From positions 1-48,817 of the forward strand of contig JBKJIQ010000044.1 of the NCBI GenBank assembly GCA_046598395.1: a stretch of DNA of 48,817 nt, given 5' to 3'. The stretch is from JAENVU01 sp046598395. GTDB lineage: Bacteria > Actinomycetota > Acidimicrobiia > IMCC26256 > JAENVU01. A program made the position numbers and the translations under genes. Shown piece by piece: positions 32,530 to 40,831 of the stretch (its first letter is position 1; each line of letters opens with the position of its first letter). Under the pieces are notes generated by a model. It was not told the origin of the DNA, did not search any database, and was given only the letters and a program-made list of their open reading frames with translations.

Positions 32530-33609
32530 ATGCGCGCTGCGATTGCACGACGAGGTCAGATGGTGGTCGACGAGGTCGCCGAACCGGTGCCGGCGATCGG
32601 CGAGGCGTTGATCGCGGTGAAGGCGTGCGGTATTTGCGGTTCTGACCTGCACACGTTGCGCCACGCCGACGCGATGCTCGCGCTCTCCGGCATGGGTGGT
32701 CTCGACAATCCGTTCGACCCGGACGCCGACTTCGTGATGGGCCATGAGTTCTGCGGGGAAGTGCTCGAACTCGGAGCCGAGACCGCGGGGGTGCCGATCA
32801 AGGCGGGGGACCTCGTCGTGAGCATGCCGATGGCGTTCGCTCCCCACGGCCTCGAGCTGCTCGGCTTCTCCAACAATTACGTGGGCGCCTTCGCCGAGCG
32901 GATGCAACTCACGGCCGGGATGTGCCTGCCCGTACCGAACGGACTCGACCCGCGTATTGCATCGCTGACCGAACCGGTTGCCGTGGCGGTCCACGCGGTC
33001 AACAAGTCCGGCATCGCGAAAGGTGAAGGCGCGCTCGTGCTCGGTGCCGGACCGATCGGGCTCGCACTCATCGCGGTGCTGAAGGGTCAGGGGATCGAAC
33101 AGATCGTGGCGAGTGACTTCTCACCGCGTCGACGCACACTGGCCGCGTCGATGGGTGCGACCACGGTGGTGGATCCCGCGGTAGAGACTGCGATGGACGG
33201 ATGGAACCGAGCGGCCGGTGGTGCAACACCGGTGGTCTTCGAAGCGATCGGGATCCCGGGAATCCTCGACGACATCTGCCGCTCGGTACCGCCCCAAACT
33301 CGCATCACGATCGTTGGCGTCTGCATGGAGCCCGACACCTTCTTGCCGTTGGTGGCGATCGCGAAGGAACTCCAGTTCCAGTTCGTGATCTATTACGACC
33401 CGGCCGAGTTCGCCGACACACTCCGCCAACTGGCCGAGGGAGAGATCGACGCGTCGCCGCTCATCACCGGCGTCGTCGGTATCGACGGTGTGCCCGACGC
33501 GTTCGAGATTCTTCGCCATCCCGAGGAACACGCCAAGGTCATCGTGGAACCCGGCGCCGGTGCCACGATCACTTCTGTTATCCCGAACTTGCGCCACTTT
33601 CCCACCTGA
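32530..33609 (+). CDS. zinc-dependent alcohol dehydrogenase (MDR)
   Basis: 359 aa. The catalytic zinc ligands are visible as CGICGSDLH (Cys) and GHEFCGEV (His-Glu). The structural four-Cys zinc lobe is absent. The NAD(P) site is GALVLGAGPIGLALIAVLKG. The substrate is unknown; the family covers sugar, polyol and butanediol alcohol dehydrogenases. The usual end would be near HAKVIVEP. Here the frame runs another dozen or so residues (ending VIPNLRHFPT) straight into the left arm of the hairpin, with the TGA in its loop. It is divergent from the acyl-CoA dehydrogenase across the palindrome. Confidence 0.9.
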   Translation: MRAAIARRGQMVVDEVAEPVPAIGEALIAVKACGICGSDLHTLRHADAMLALSGMGGLDNPFDPDADFVMGHEFCGEVLELGAETAGVPIKAGDLVVSMPMAFAPHGLELLGFSNNYVGAFAERMQLTAGMCLPVPNGLDPRIASLTEPVAVAVHAVNKSGIAKGEGALVLGAGPIGLALIAVLKGQGIEQIVASDFSPRRRTLAASMGATTVVDPAVETAMDGWNRAAGGATPVVFEAIGIPGILDDICRSVPPQTRITIVGVCMEPDTFLPLVAIAKELQFQFVIYYDPAEFADTLRQLAEGEIDASPLITGVVGIDGVPDAFEILRHPEEHAKVIVEPGAGATITSVIPNLRHFPT

Positions 33610-33634
33610 GCGGTGGGAAAGTGACGCAAGTTCG
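33584..33634. terminator. 23-bp stem inverted repeat at the alcohol dehydrogenase end
   Basis: The arms at 33584-33606 and 33612-33634 are complementary over 23 positions with one mismatch (C33594 against A33624). They close a TGAGC loop that contains the stop codon. The structure is between convergent genes with no strong T-tract after it. It is strong enough to stop polymerase in either direction; a mobile palindrome is an alternative. Confidence 0.7.
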
Positions 33635-33640
33635 TGGGGG

Positions 33641-34843
33641 TCAGGACGCGTAGGGCGGCGGGGGAGTGAGCATGTGGCGGTGCCAGCGGTCGGGAGTGAA
33701 CAGGAGCGCCCGGGGGTAGTCCTCGAACATCCAGCGCGCGAAGTTGCGCCGGGTCCAGCCATTGAGGTCGACGATCCGGAGCGCGCCATTCGCACCCAGG
33801 GGATGTGCGAGGACCCGTTGTAACCGCTGGCCAAAGCGCAGGTCACGGCCGAGGGTGCGCTCGACCTCGGCGCGATAGCTCGCCGCGACCACCCCGGGAA
33901 GGCGATCACCGGCGGTGGCGCGGGCGGCGAGCACGCCGGTGTCCAACGCTTGGGCGATCCCTTCGCCGGTCATCGGGTCGACCACACCCGCGGCGTCGCC
34001 CACAAAGAGCACACGGTCGGTGACGAGCCGGTCCGGCGCGAGGTGGCTCGGAATCGGCCAGGCGCGGTGCGTGCCCTCGGGAGTGGCTCGCGGTCCGAGG
34101 ATGTTGAGCATCGACGGGTGCGTGAGAAGTTCTCGCCACTTCTGCGCGAGCACCTTCCCAGTGATCGTGGGGCCGCGGGGGATCGCGATCCCCACGTTGG
34201 CGCGCCCGCCGGGCAGTGGAAACACCCACGCGTACCCAGGAAGGAAATCACGTTCGAACAGCACCCATAGGCGGTCGTCGTCCACGCCCGAGAAATACTG
34301 ACGGAACGCGGACCACTCGCCGAGGACCGGAGCGGCGTCGGGATCGAGGAGTCGGCGGGCGGTCGAATAGTTGCCGTCGGCCGCGATCGCGAACGGCGCT
34401 CGGAAGATCGTGCCGTCGACCGCGGTGGCTTCCACCTCGGTCGCCCCGCATTTCAGCTGAGCTAACGCACAGTCTTCGAGCACGGTTGCACCGGCGGATC
34501 GAGCATGTTGCACCAGCGCGAGGTCGAGATCAACGCGCGCCATGACGCGCGCGTATTCGCCGACGGCTGGGAGCGGAAGCCCGATGCGGCGTCCCGTCGG
34601 CGAGACCACGACGACTTCGCGCACCGACGACGAGGTGGCGAGCGAAGCGACCGGGAGGCCGAGCGATTCCAGAACTCGCAGCCCACCGGTGGTGAGACCG
34701 TCGCCGCAGGTCTTGTCCCGGGGAAACGATGCCCGGTCGATCACGACAACGCTGCGGCCGGCCCGCGCCGCAGTGATTGCCGCCGCAGCGCCGGCAGGCC
34801 CGGCGCCGATGATCAGAAGGTCGAAATCACGGGCGGCTGACAT
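33641..34843 (-). CDS. geranylgeranyl-reductase-family FAD oxidoreductase
   Basis: 400 aa from the ATG at 34843. The Rossmann FAD site FDLLIIGAGPAGAAAAITAARAG is followed by VIDRASFPRDKTCGDGL, the latter being the hallmark of the GGR-type family. The distal FAD motif VLFVGDAAGVVDPMTGEGI is intact. Relatives saturate isoprenoid chains of menaquinone, glycolipids or archaeal lipids using reduced donors. It may thus act on menaquinone or carotenoid chains. The start has no strong binding site, and a GTG nine nt upstream (34852) is an alternative. It is convergent with the alcohol dehydrogenase and divergent from etfBA, with a 214-nt gap. Confidence 0.9.
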   Translation of the reverse strand: MSAARDFDLLIIGAGPAGAAAAITAARAGRSVVVIDRASFPRDKTCGDGLTTGGLRVLESLGLPVASLATSSSVREVVVVSPTGRRIGLPLPAVGEYARVMARVDLDLALVQHARSAGATVLEDCALAQLKCGATEVEATAVDGTIFRAPFAIAADGNYSTARRLLDPDAAPVLGEWSAFRQYFSGVDDDRLWVLFERDFLPGYAWVFPLPGGRANVGIAIPRGPTITGKVLAQKWRELLTHPSMLNILGPRATPEGTHRAWPIPSHLAPDRLVTDRVLFVGDAAGVVDPMTGEGIAQALDTGVLAARATAGDRLPGVVAASYRAEVERTLGRDLRFGQRLQRVLAHPLGANGALRIVDLNGWTRRNFARWMFEDYPRALLFTPDRWHRHMLTPPPPYAS

Positions 34844-35057
34844 CACGGGCACAGTATTTCCCTGCGGGACGCCAGAAACCCAAGGCAGGACCAAATCTGT
34901 TGGACGTGGCGAGCTCCGCTCGGTGCGGCTGGGGCCTGCGGCACAGTTTGGGCCCCCGCTTCGACTTCGGCGCGGCCCGGCGGTCAGAATCTCGACCGCA
35001 TTCCGAGGGGCTGCCCACAACCGTGGCGGGCCCCACTTGTCTCTGGGAGCGGCCTGA
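34844..35057. promoter_or_regulatory. divergent promoter region, flavoprotein and etfB
   Basis: This 214-nt stretch between the FAD oxidoreductase and etfB holds no gene with coding character. Promoters for both directions must lie here. No palindrome matching the TGACCG site is present. The etfB side ends with GGGAGCGGCCTGAATG, a modest ribosome binding site. Confidence 0.4.
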
Positions 35058-35828
35058 ATGAACGTCGTCGTCTGCGTGAAGCAGATCCCCGACCCGGCGG
35101 TGCCGGGCGAACTCGAGAGTGACCACACGCTGAAGCGTGAGGGCAAGCTCATCCTCGACGAATCCGATAGCTACGGCGTCGAAATGGCGTTGCAGTTGGT
35201 GGACAAGGCCGGCGGCGGTGAGGTCACGTTGATCTCGATGGCGCCGAACAACGAGGTCTCGGGCCTTCGTACGGCGTTGGCGATGGGTGCGGCGAAGGCG
35301 ATTCTCGTCTCCGACGGCGCCCTCGCTGGTGCCGACTCGCTCACCACGGCCAAGGTGCTTGCCAAGTGTGTGGAACGCGCGGGTGGCATCGACCTGGTCC
35401 TCACTGCCACCGAGTCAACCGACGGGTACACCGGCACGATCCCCGCCCAGGTCGCGGAGCTGCTCGGCTGGCCGTCGCTCACGTTCGCGAAGCAGGTGGA
35501 CATCGAAGACGGAACCGCGACCATCCAGCGTCAGACCGAAGCCGGATACGACGTCGTGGCGGCATCGCTTCCGGCAGTCGTGAGCGTCACCGCTGGCGTG
35601 GTCGAGCCGCGCTACCCGTCGTTCAAGGGAATCATGGCGGCGAAGTCCAAGCCGGTCGATGAAGTCACCGTCACGGACCTCGGGCTCACCGATGAGGCCA
35701 TCACCGCGAATCAGACGATCGTCACCGTGGCCGCCGCTCCCGCTCGTGAGGCCGGAGAAAAGATCGAAGACGACGGTGCTGCGTTCGAGAAGGTCGTCGA
35801 GTTCCTCGACGGGCTCAAGGTCATCTGA
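35058..35828 (+). CDS. etfB: electron transfer flavoprotein beta subunit
   Basis: 256 aa. The opening MNVVVCVKQIPDPAVPGELE is diagnostic of EtfB, which binds AMP and pairs with EtfA. Further family blocks are VTLISMAPNNEVSGLRTALAMG and TGTIPAQVAELLGWPSLT. EtfBA takes electrons from acyl-CoA dehydrogenases (two in this window) and passes them to ETF:quinone oxidoreductase. It is 20 nt upstream of etfA, clearly in one operon. Confidence 0.97.
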   Translation: MNVVVCVKQIPDPAVPGELESDHTLKREGKLILDESDSYGVEMALQLVDKAGGGEVTLISMAPNNEVSGLRTALAMGAAKAILVSDGALAGADSLTTAKVLAKCVERAGGIDLVLTATESTDGYTGTIPAQVAELLGWPSLTFAKQVDIEDGTATIQRQTEAGYDVVAASLPAVVSVTAGVVEPRYPSFKGIMAAKSKPVDEVTVTDLGLTDEAITANQTIVTVAAAPAREAGEKIEDDGAAFEKVVEFLDGLKVI

Positions 35829-35848
35829 GGGTTGGGGAGAGACACATC

Positions 35849-36805
35849 ATGAAGATCTGGGTCTATGCAGAGTCCGAGGGCGACAAGCCCACCACCGCCA
35901 CCCTCGAGCTGGTCACCAAGGCTCGTGAGCTCGGCACGGTCGAGTGCATCTACGTCGGCACGAACGCGGCCGCGGTTGCGCCCGAGCTCGGCGCGCATGG
36001 CGTGGCCAAAGTGTTCTCAGTGGACGCGGGCGACAGTCTTGCGGGGGTGATTGGTGCCGCCGCGATCGCGAGCCTCGTGGATGCCGAAGCACCCGACCTG
36101 ATCCTGTTCGCGCAGACCTACGACGGTCGTGATGCGATTGCGCGTCTCTCGGTGAAGCTCGACCGCACGGTCATCACCAACGGCATGACGTTGGCAGTTG
36201 ATGGCGACTCGATCATCGTCGGTACCGCGATCTTTGGCGGCAACACACTGGTGGATACCAAGTTCGACGGGGCCAAGCCCGGCCTTGCGGCTATCCGGCC
36301 GAAGTCGTTTGTGGCTGAGCCCGGTGCCGCCGCGGCGGCTGAGGTTGTGGTGGTCGGTGCGGTGGATGCCGGTCGGGGCGCAGAGGCCAAAGTGCTCGAG
36401 CGTCATGTTGAGGAGCGCGAAGGGCCCAAGCTCGAGGAAGCCACGATCGTGGTCTCGGGCGGGCGCGGTATCGGGGCGGCAGAGAACTACGGGCCGCTCG
36501 TGGACGATCTCGCGAAGATCTTGGGCGGCGCTTCCGGCGCATCGCGTGCGATCGTGGATGCCGGTTGGGTTCCGTATTCCAAGCAGGTTGGCCAGACCGG
36601 CAAGACCGTGAAGCCGAAGCTCTACATCGCACTCGGCATCAGCGGCGCCACCCAGCACATGGTGGGCATGAAGGGCTCGGACAACATCATCGCGGTGAAC
36701 AAGGACGGCGAGGCGCCGATCTTCTCGGTCGCGGACCTCGGCATCGTGGGCGACGTCCACAAGGTGGTGCCGAAACTGATCGAGGCGCTGAAAGCCCGCG
36801 GCTAA
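35849..36805 (+). CDS. etfA: electron transfer flavoprotein alpha subunit
   Basis: 318 aa. The FAD-binding C-terminal domain is complete: VSGGRGIGAAENYGPLVDDL, VPYSKQVGQTGKTVKPKLYI and IALGISGATQHMVGMKGSD. The N-terminus is MKIWVYAESEGDKPTTATLE, as expected for EtfA. GGGGAGAG lies about ten nt before the ATG. It forms the heterodimer with EtfB. It ends 41 nt before the convergent membrane protein gene. Confidence 0.97.
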   Translation: MKIWVYAESEGDKPTTATLELVTKARELGTVECIYVGTNAAAVAPELGAHGVAKVFSVDAGDSLAGVIGAAAIASLVDAEAPDLILFAQTYDGRDAIARLSVKLDRTVITNGMTLAVDGDSIIVGTAIFGGNTLVDTKFDGAKPGLAAIRPKSFVAEPGAAAAAEVVVVGAVDAGRGAEAKVLERHVEEREGPKLEEATIVVSGGRGIGAAENYGPLVDDLAKILGGASGASRAIVDAGWVPYSKQVGQTGKTVKPKLYIALGISGATQHMVGMKGSDNIIAVNKDGEAPIFSVADLGIVGDVHKVVPKLIEALKARG

Positions 36806-36846
36806 ACGGCCGCGAGTACCCGACGGTATCTTTCTCGGCGCGCTTC

Positions 36847-37308
36847 CTAGGTGGACGGCGGGGTGGAGACGGCGGGCGGAAGCCCAGCGGGTCCGTAGCT
36901 AATCGCGTCGATCACGTTCTTTTCCCCGTCGCGGACCACCCGCATGCCGAGCTGGCCCCCGGGACGTGTCCAGCGACAGAACAGCGGAAATACCGTCGCT
37001 CCGACGCTCTGACAGTTACCGAACACGAGGCCCTTGCCGTCGGCGGCTTTGATCGCGAAGAGGTCGGTCGATGCCGAGTCGGTCATATGGGCGCCGGCGG
37101 CGGCCTTGTCGCCGTCCTGCCATGCCGTGAACACCGATTTTACCGTCGTTGCGATCGGCGTGCCCTTGTCCTTGGTCCGGGTCAACTTGTACACGCCGAA
37201 GGCGGCTCCGGCGACGACGACCAGCGCGACAGCGATGGCGATCACGGTGGTCGTGGTGCTGCGACCAGAGTCGGAGCGGCGGGACGCGAAGTCAGTTGGT
37301 GTGGACAT
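36847..37308 (-). CDS. membrane-anchored protein, NTF2-like candidate
   Basis: 153 aa; family not recognised. A short cytoplasmic tail is followed by one helix (VIAIAVALVVVAGAAFGVY, about residues 22-41), then an exported domain. The first part of that domain (TTVKSVFTAWQDGDKAAAGAHM) has the feel of an NTF2/SnoaL-like helix. A Cys pair (FGNCQSVG and LFCRWTRPGG) may form a disulfide. The C-terminal tail is Pro/Ser-rich. It lies between etfA (convergent) and xthA (same strand, 78 nt upstream). Confidence 0.75.
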   Translation of the reverse strand: MSTPTDFASRRSDSGRSTTTTVIAIAVALVVVAGAAFGVYKLTRTKDKGTPIATTVKSVFTAWQDGDKAAAGAHMTDSASTDLFAIKAADGKGLVFGNCQSVGATVFPLFCRWTRPGGQLGMRVVRDGEKNVIDAISYGPAGLPPAVSTPPST

Positions 37309-37386
37309 GGCGTGAGACGCTACTGCGGTGTGGTCGGACTGCAGCGTACCTCGGTGGTCAAAACCGGGCGGCTTCGCACGACGTGG

Positions 37387-38166
37387 TCAGTTCGCGAGGT
37401 CAATCACCACGGGCGCATGATCGGATGGTTGCTTCCCTTTGCGGGCGTTGCGGTCGACGATTGCCCAGGTCACCCGGTTTGCGACGGGCTCGGTGGCGAG
37501 CACGAGGTCGATACGCATACCTCGTCCTTGGTGGAAATCGCCGCGGCGGTAGTCCCAGTAGCTGTAGAGATTGTCGTCGTCGTACATGCGGCGGAAGGTA
37601 TCGATGAGGCCCCAATCCTCCAGCCGTTTTACCGCGGCGCGCTCGGGCTCGGTGACATGGGTGGAACCGGCGAAAGCCTTGGGCGACCATACGTCTCGGT
37701 CTTCGGGCGCCACGTTGTAATCGCCGGTGATGACGACCGAGTCCGTGCGGCTGTGATGCGTATCAAGCCATTCGGCGAGACGCTCGAACCACACGAGTTT
37801 GCGGTCGTAGAACTCGCTCGGCACCTCCCGCCCGTTCGGCACGTACACGCTGACCACGCGAATCCCGCCACACGTGGCCGCGAGCATCCGGGCGTCCTCC
37901 GCGTACGGATCCTCGAGTTCGGGGCCGAAGCCGTTCTGGGGATTGTCGATGCCAACCTTCGACAGGATCGCTACGCCGTTCCACTGGTTGTACCCGAAAT
38001 GCACGCTCTCGTAGCCGAGCGCCGAGAACGCGAGCGCCGGGAAGTTCTTGTCGGCCAGCTTCGTCTCTTGGAGACACAACACGTCGGGCTGTGCGTACTC
38101 CAGCCACTCTTCGACGCGTTCGAGGCGGGCCTTCAACGAGTTGACGTTCCAAGTAGCGATGCGCAC
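37387..38166 (-). CDS. xthA: exodeoxyribonuclease III (AP endonuclease)
   Basis: 259 aa of the EEP fold. The N-terminus MRIATWNVNSLKARLERV is diagnostic. The catalytic blocks PDVLCLQETKL (Glu), VVITGDYNVAPEDRDVW (Asp-Asn) and KQPSDHAPVVIDL (Asp-His) are intact. It cuts DNA at abasic sites and removes 3' blocks in base excision repair. The length is normal. The APH-DUF6285 gene lies 10 nt upstream on the same strand, so they may share a transcript. Confidence 0.96.
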   Translation of the reverse strand: MRIATWNVNSLKARLERVEEWLEYAQPDVLCLQETKLADKNFPALAFSALGYESVHFGYNQWNGVAILSKVGIDNPQNGFGPELEDPYAEDARMLAATCGGIRVVSVYVPNGREVPSEFYDRKLVWFERLAEWLDTHHSRTDSVVITGDYNVAPEDRDVWSPKAFAGSTHVTEPERAAVKRLEDWGLIDTFRRMYDDDNLYSYWDYRRGDFHQGRGMRIDLVLATEPVANRVTWAIVDRNARKGKQPSDHAPVVIDLAN

Positions 38167-38176
38167 GGACTCTTCC

Positions 38177-39577
38177 TCAGGTTTGGACGGTTACGTAGCG
38201 GGGGTTACTCACCGAGAGCTTCGAACGTACCGACGCGCGCACGACCGCCAACACTTCGCCGTGTTGATGGTCGAGTTCACCGGCACGAATACGGCGCGCG
38301 AGTTCGATGTTGAGATCGCGCACTGAGCCCTCGGTGGCCAAGAGATTGGCGAGCCGTTCGTGCTCCGCGGCATAGGGCTCCGGGCCGGCCGTGAGTTCGC
38401 GCTCCACCATCGCAAGGATGCCCGCGGCGACACGCGCATGAAATGCGACGCGTCCCTCGCCGGTCATCACATCCCGCTCGAGGTACTCGCGAACTGACTC
38501 CACGAGCTCGACCGCGGTGGGACGATCCTGGATGCTGGGCGCGGGATCGTTGGGGATCGCATCGTCTGGGATCGCATCGCCGGCCGCACCGGTGGGTGAG
38601 GGGTCGAGCAGATCCAGAAGATCGGATTCCATCTCGGCGATCCGGCGTCCCAATGCCGCGAGTTCCACCGACCGGACGAACCCCTGGAGGTGCGATGCCG
38701 CCTGCATTTCGCAGATGACGCCCCATTTGAGGGTGCCGAACACTTCCCAGAAATGCAGGTGGTTCTTGGCGATGGCGTGACCCGACGCGGCTTCGTAGGC
38801 GGCCAGCAGTTCCGTGGCGGAACCGAATCCGCCGGCTCGCTGATCGATGTTGCCGAACCGCCATGACTTCACGCACAACCAGCCGAGATCTTCGATGGGA
38901 TCACCAAGATGTGCGAGTTCCCAATCGAGCACCGAGCGCAACCCGTCGGGTCCGACGATGAAGTTGCCGTTGCGGAAGTCACCATGCACCAGCGCGGGCG
39001 GCGTCTGGGGGAGTTCCGCGGCGTGATCGGTGAGCCACCGGAAGCCGAGCTCGAACGCAGGATGCGGCTCACCGAGTACATCGACGATCCCTCGGTACTG
39101 ATCGATCAACGTGGCGATGTCTTGCAGGGGGAGTTTCGGCAGCGCGTCGACGGGGACCGCGTGGATTCCGGCCGCGGCACGCGCACATTGGGCGACGAGT
39201 CGGGAGCGTGCGGCGACGTACTCGGGATCCCGCAGGATCTTGCGCGGGATGGTTTCACCTTCGATGCGAGCCATGACGAAGCCGGCACCGAGGTCGTCGG
39301 CGGGTTCGAGCAAGAAGGTCACGGCCGGCACTGCGACCCCGGCGCTCCCCGCGGCCTGGAGCAACTCGAATTCGGTGGAGCGGTCGGTCTGACCAATAGA
39401 GGCGCCGGGGTCGCGACGCAACACGAGGGCGTGCGCGATGTCGGCCACGGTCGCATCAAAGGCCCAGGTTTCGCGCGACGCGCCACCGGACAGGCGCCGA
39501 AGTTCGGTGATTGCGGCCGGACCGCTGAGGTGGCGGGTGCATGCGGCGGCAAGACGTTCGGCATCAACGGTGGACAT
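38177..39577 (-). CDS. APH phosphotransferase fused to DUF6285 domain
   Basis: 466 aa from the ATG at 39577. Residues 1-330 are an APH/ACAD10-N-like kinase domain: LRRLSGGASRETWAFDA, the catalytic loop LVHGDFRNGNFIV and the metal-binding VLDWELAHLGDPIEDLGW. A linker with repeated DAIPDDAIPND joins it to a C-terminal domain of about 110 aa (AVELVESVREYLERDV, then LARRIRAGELD, then VRSKLSVSNPRYV) that matches my recollection of DUF6285. These two domains are often neighbouring separate genes beside acyl-CoA dehydrogenases, so the fusion supports joint action. In ACAD10/11 the kinase phosphorylates 4-hydroxyacyl-CoA before dehydration. That role here is inference. Confidence 0.88.
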   Translation of the reverse strand: MSTVDAERLAAACTRHLSGPAAITELRRLSGGASRETWAFDATVADIAHALVLRRDPGASIGQTDRSTEFELLQAAGSAGVAVPAVTFLLEPADDLGAGFVMARIEGETIPRKILRDPEYVAARSRLVAQCARAAAGIHAVPVDALPKLPLQDIATLIDQYRGIVDVLGEPHPAFELGFRWLTDHAAELPQTPPALVHGDFRNGNFIVGPDGLRSVLDWELAHLGDPIEDLGWLCVKSWRFGNIDQRAGGFGSATELLAAYEAASGHAIAKNHLHFWEVFGTLKWGVICEMQAASHLQGFVRSVELAALGRRIAEMESDLLDLLDPSPTGAAGDAIPDDAIPNDPAPSIQDRPTAVELVESVREYLERDVMTGEGRVAFHARVAAGILAMVERELTAGPEPYAAEHERLANLLATEGSVRDLNIELARRIRAGELDHQHGEVLAVVRASVRSKLSVSNPRYVTVQT

Positions 39578-39688
39578 CGACACACAACCTAGGGCTCGGG
39601 TGCGAGTCGGTCCTGAGCGGCATCCTCGTAGGGTCAACGCGGGTTGGTCCGCGGCGCCGGTAGCCTGCAGGCGAACTGGGAGGTCAAC

Positions 39689-40111
39689 GTGGTGGAACGC
39701 TGTGATGTCGACTTGTTGGCCAAGGTGCCGCTCTTTTCTGAATTGTCGCGTCGGGAACTCAGCCGATTGGCCAACCTGGCCAAACCGGTGCGGTTTCGGG
39801 AGGGCGCGGTGGTGCTCGAAGAGGGCGCGCTTGGCGGTCGGTTCTTCCTCATCGAGTCAGGCACCGCGAAGGTCATGACGGGCGGGCGAACGCGGGCCAC
39901 CCTGGGCCAGGGCTCCTACTTTGGAGAGCTCTCCGTACTCGACGGCTATCCGCGCACCGCGACGATCATCGCGACGTCGCCGCTCGTGACCTGGTCGATC
40001 GCCGAGTTCAACTTCCGCGCGCTGCTCAAGGAATATCCGAGCGTCGGAGTGAAGCTCCTCGGCGCGCTGAGTGCGCGGCTGAGAGCTGCCGAGCGGTCCC
40101 TGACGTCGTGA
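39689..40111 (+). CDS. stand-alone cyclic-nucleotide-binding domain protein
   Basis: About 140 aa from a GTG at 39689 (or the next one at 39692). GGGAGG lies five to eight nt upstream. It is one CNB domain: VDLLAKVPLFSELSRRELS, VVLEEGALGGRFFLIESG and the phosphate-binding cassette GQGSYFGELSVLDGYPRTAT, where Gly-Glu-Leu and Arg fit cAMP-type contacts. There is no DNA-binding helix-turn-helix, so it is not a CRP regulator. It may act through a partner. Its stop overlaps the methyltransferase start by 4 nt. Confidence 0.9.
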   Translation: MVERCDVDLLAKVPLFSELSRRELSRLANLAKPVRFREGAVVLEEGALGGRFFLIESGTAKVMTGGRTRATLGQGSYFGELSVLDGYPRTATIIATSPLVTWSIAEFNFRALLKEYPSVGVKLLGALSARLRAAERSLTS

Positions 40112-40725
40112 GCTGGTATACCGAACACGTTTTGCCTCATGTGGTTGAGTGCACGTGTGGCGGGAAGCGAATGATTCCGGTCCGACGTCCGGCGCTCGAC
40201 GGGCTGGCGGGCACCGTGGTCGAACTCGGGTTTGGATCGGGCACGAATCTGGGCCTCTATCCCGATGAGGTCGAGCGGATCCTGGCAGTGGAACCATCGA
40301 TGAAGGCGCGCGAAATCGCGAGGCGTCGGATGGCCAAGGTCGCGCACCCGCCGATTGAGTTCGTTGGGATCGACGGCGCCTCGCTCCCGCTCGCGGATGG
40401 CTCGGCGGATGCGGTGCTTTCCACCTTCACGCTCTGCACGATTCCCGACATCTCCACGGCGATGAACGAGGTGGTGCGGGTGCTGCGCCCCGGCGGCGTC
40501 CTGCAGTTCATCGAACATGGTCGCAGCGACGACCCGAAGGTCTTGGCGCGGCAACGTCGGTTCGAGCCGATCCAACGTCGAATCGGTGGCGGCTGTCACC
40601 TCACGCGTGATGCCGCAGAACTCGCGACTGCGGCGGGGCTGACGGTGGAGACGGTGAAGCGATTCCGACTCCAGGGCCCGGCGATCCTCACGACGATGTC
40701 GTGTGGTCGGGCGCGCCGCGACTGA
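40108..40725 (+). CDS. class I SAM-dependent methyltransferase, coupled to CNB protein
   Basis: 205 aa from a GTG that overlaps the CNB gene. The SAM site VVELGFGSGTNLGLYP, the acidic strand LAVEPSMKAREIARRR and motif 4 DAVLSTFTLCTIPD with VVRVLRPGGVLQFIEHGR are all clear. It resembles the UbiE/phospholipid-type methyltransferase group. The substrate cannot be assigned. Translational coupling suggests that the CNB protein may regulate or bind it in a cAMP-dependent way, which would be unusual. Confidence 0.88.
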   Translation: MSWYTEHVLPHVVECTCGGKRMIPVRRPALDGLAGTVVELGFGSGTNLGLYPDEVERILAVEPSMKAREIARRRMAKVAHPPIEFVGIDGASLPLADGSADAVLSTFTLCTIPDISTAMNEVVRVLRPGGVLQFIEHGRSDDPKVLARQRRFEPIQRRIGGGCHLTRDAAELATAAGLTVETVKRFRLQGPAILTTMSCGRARRD

Positions 40726-40766
40726 ATTCCGGCCCCGCCGAGCCGTACCATGAGGAGACAGATAGT

Positions 40767-40780
40767 CCTACTGCGGTAGG
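40767..40780. promoter_or_regulatory. short inverted repeat upstream of the PhyH gene
   Basis: CCTAC-TGCG-GTAGG is a 5-bp inverted repeat about 50 nt before the TTG start of the dioxygenase. It is short and could arise by chance; it is listed as a weak operator candidate only. Confidence 0.25.
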
Positions 40781-40831
40781 CATTATCGACCGATACCCGT
40801 TTGGTCAGTCCGCGGATGGGAGAATGGACCC

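Noticed and set aside
36565..38313. 582-aa open frame on the plus strand across xthA
   Set aside because: It lies opposite the intact xthA and a membrane gene, its product is Arg/Gly/His-rich without any known domain, and long antisense frames are common at this GC content.
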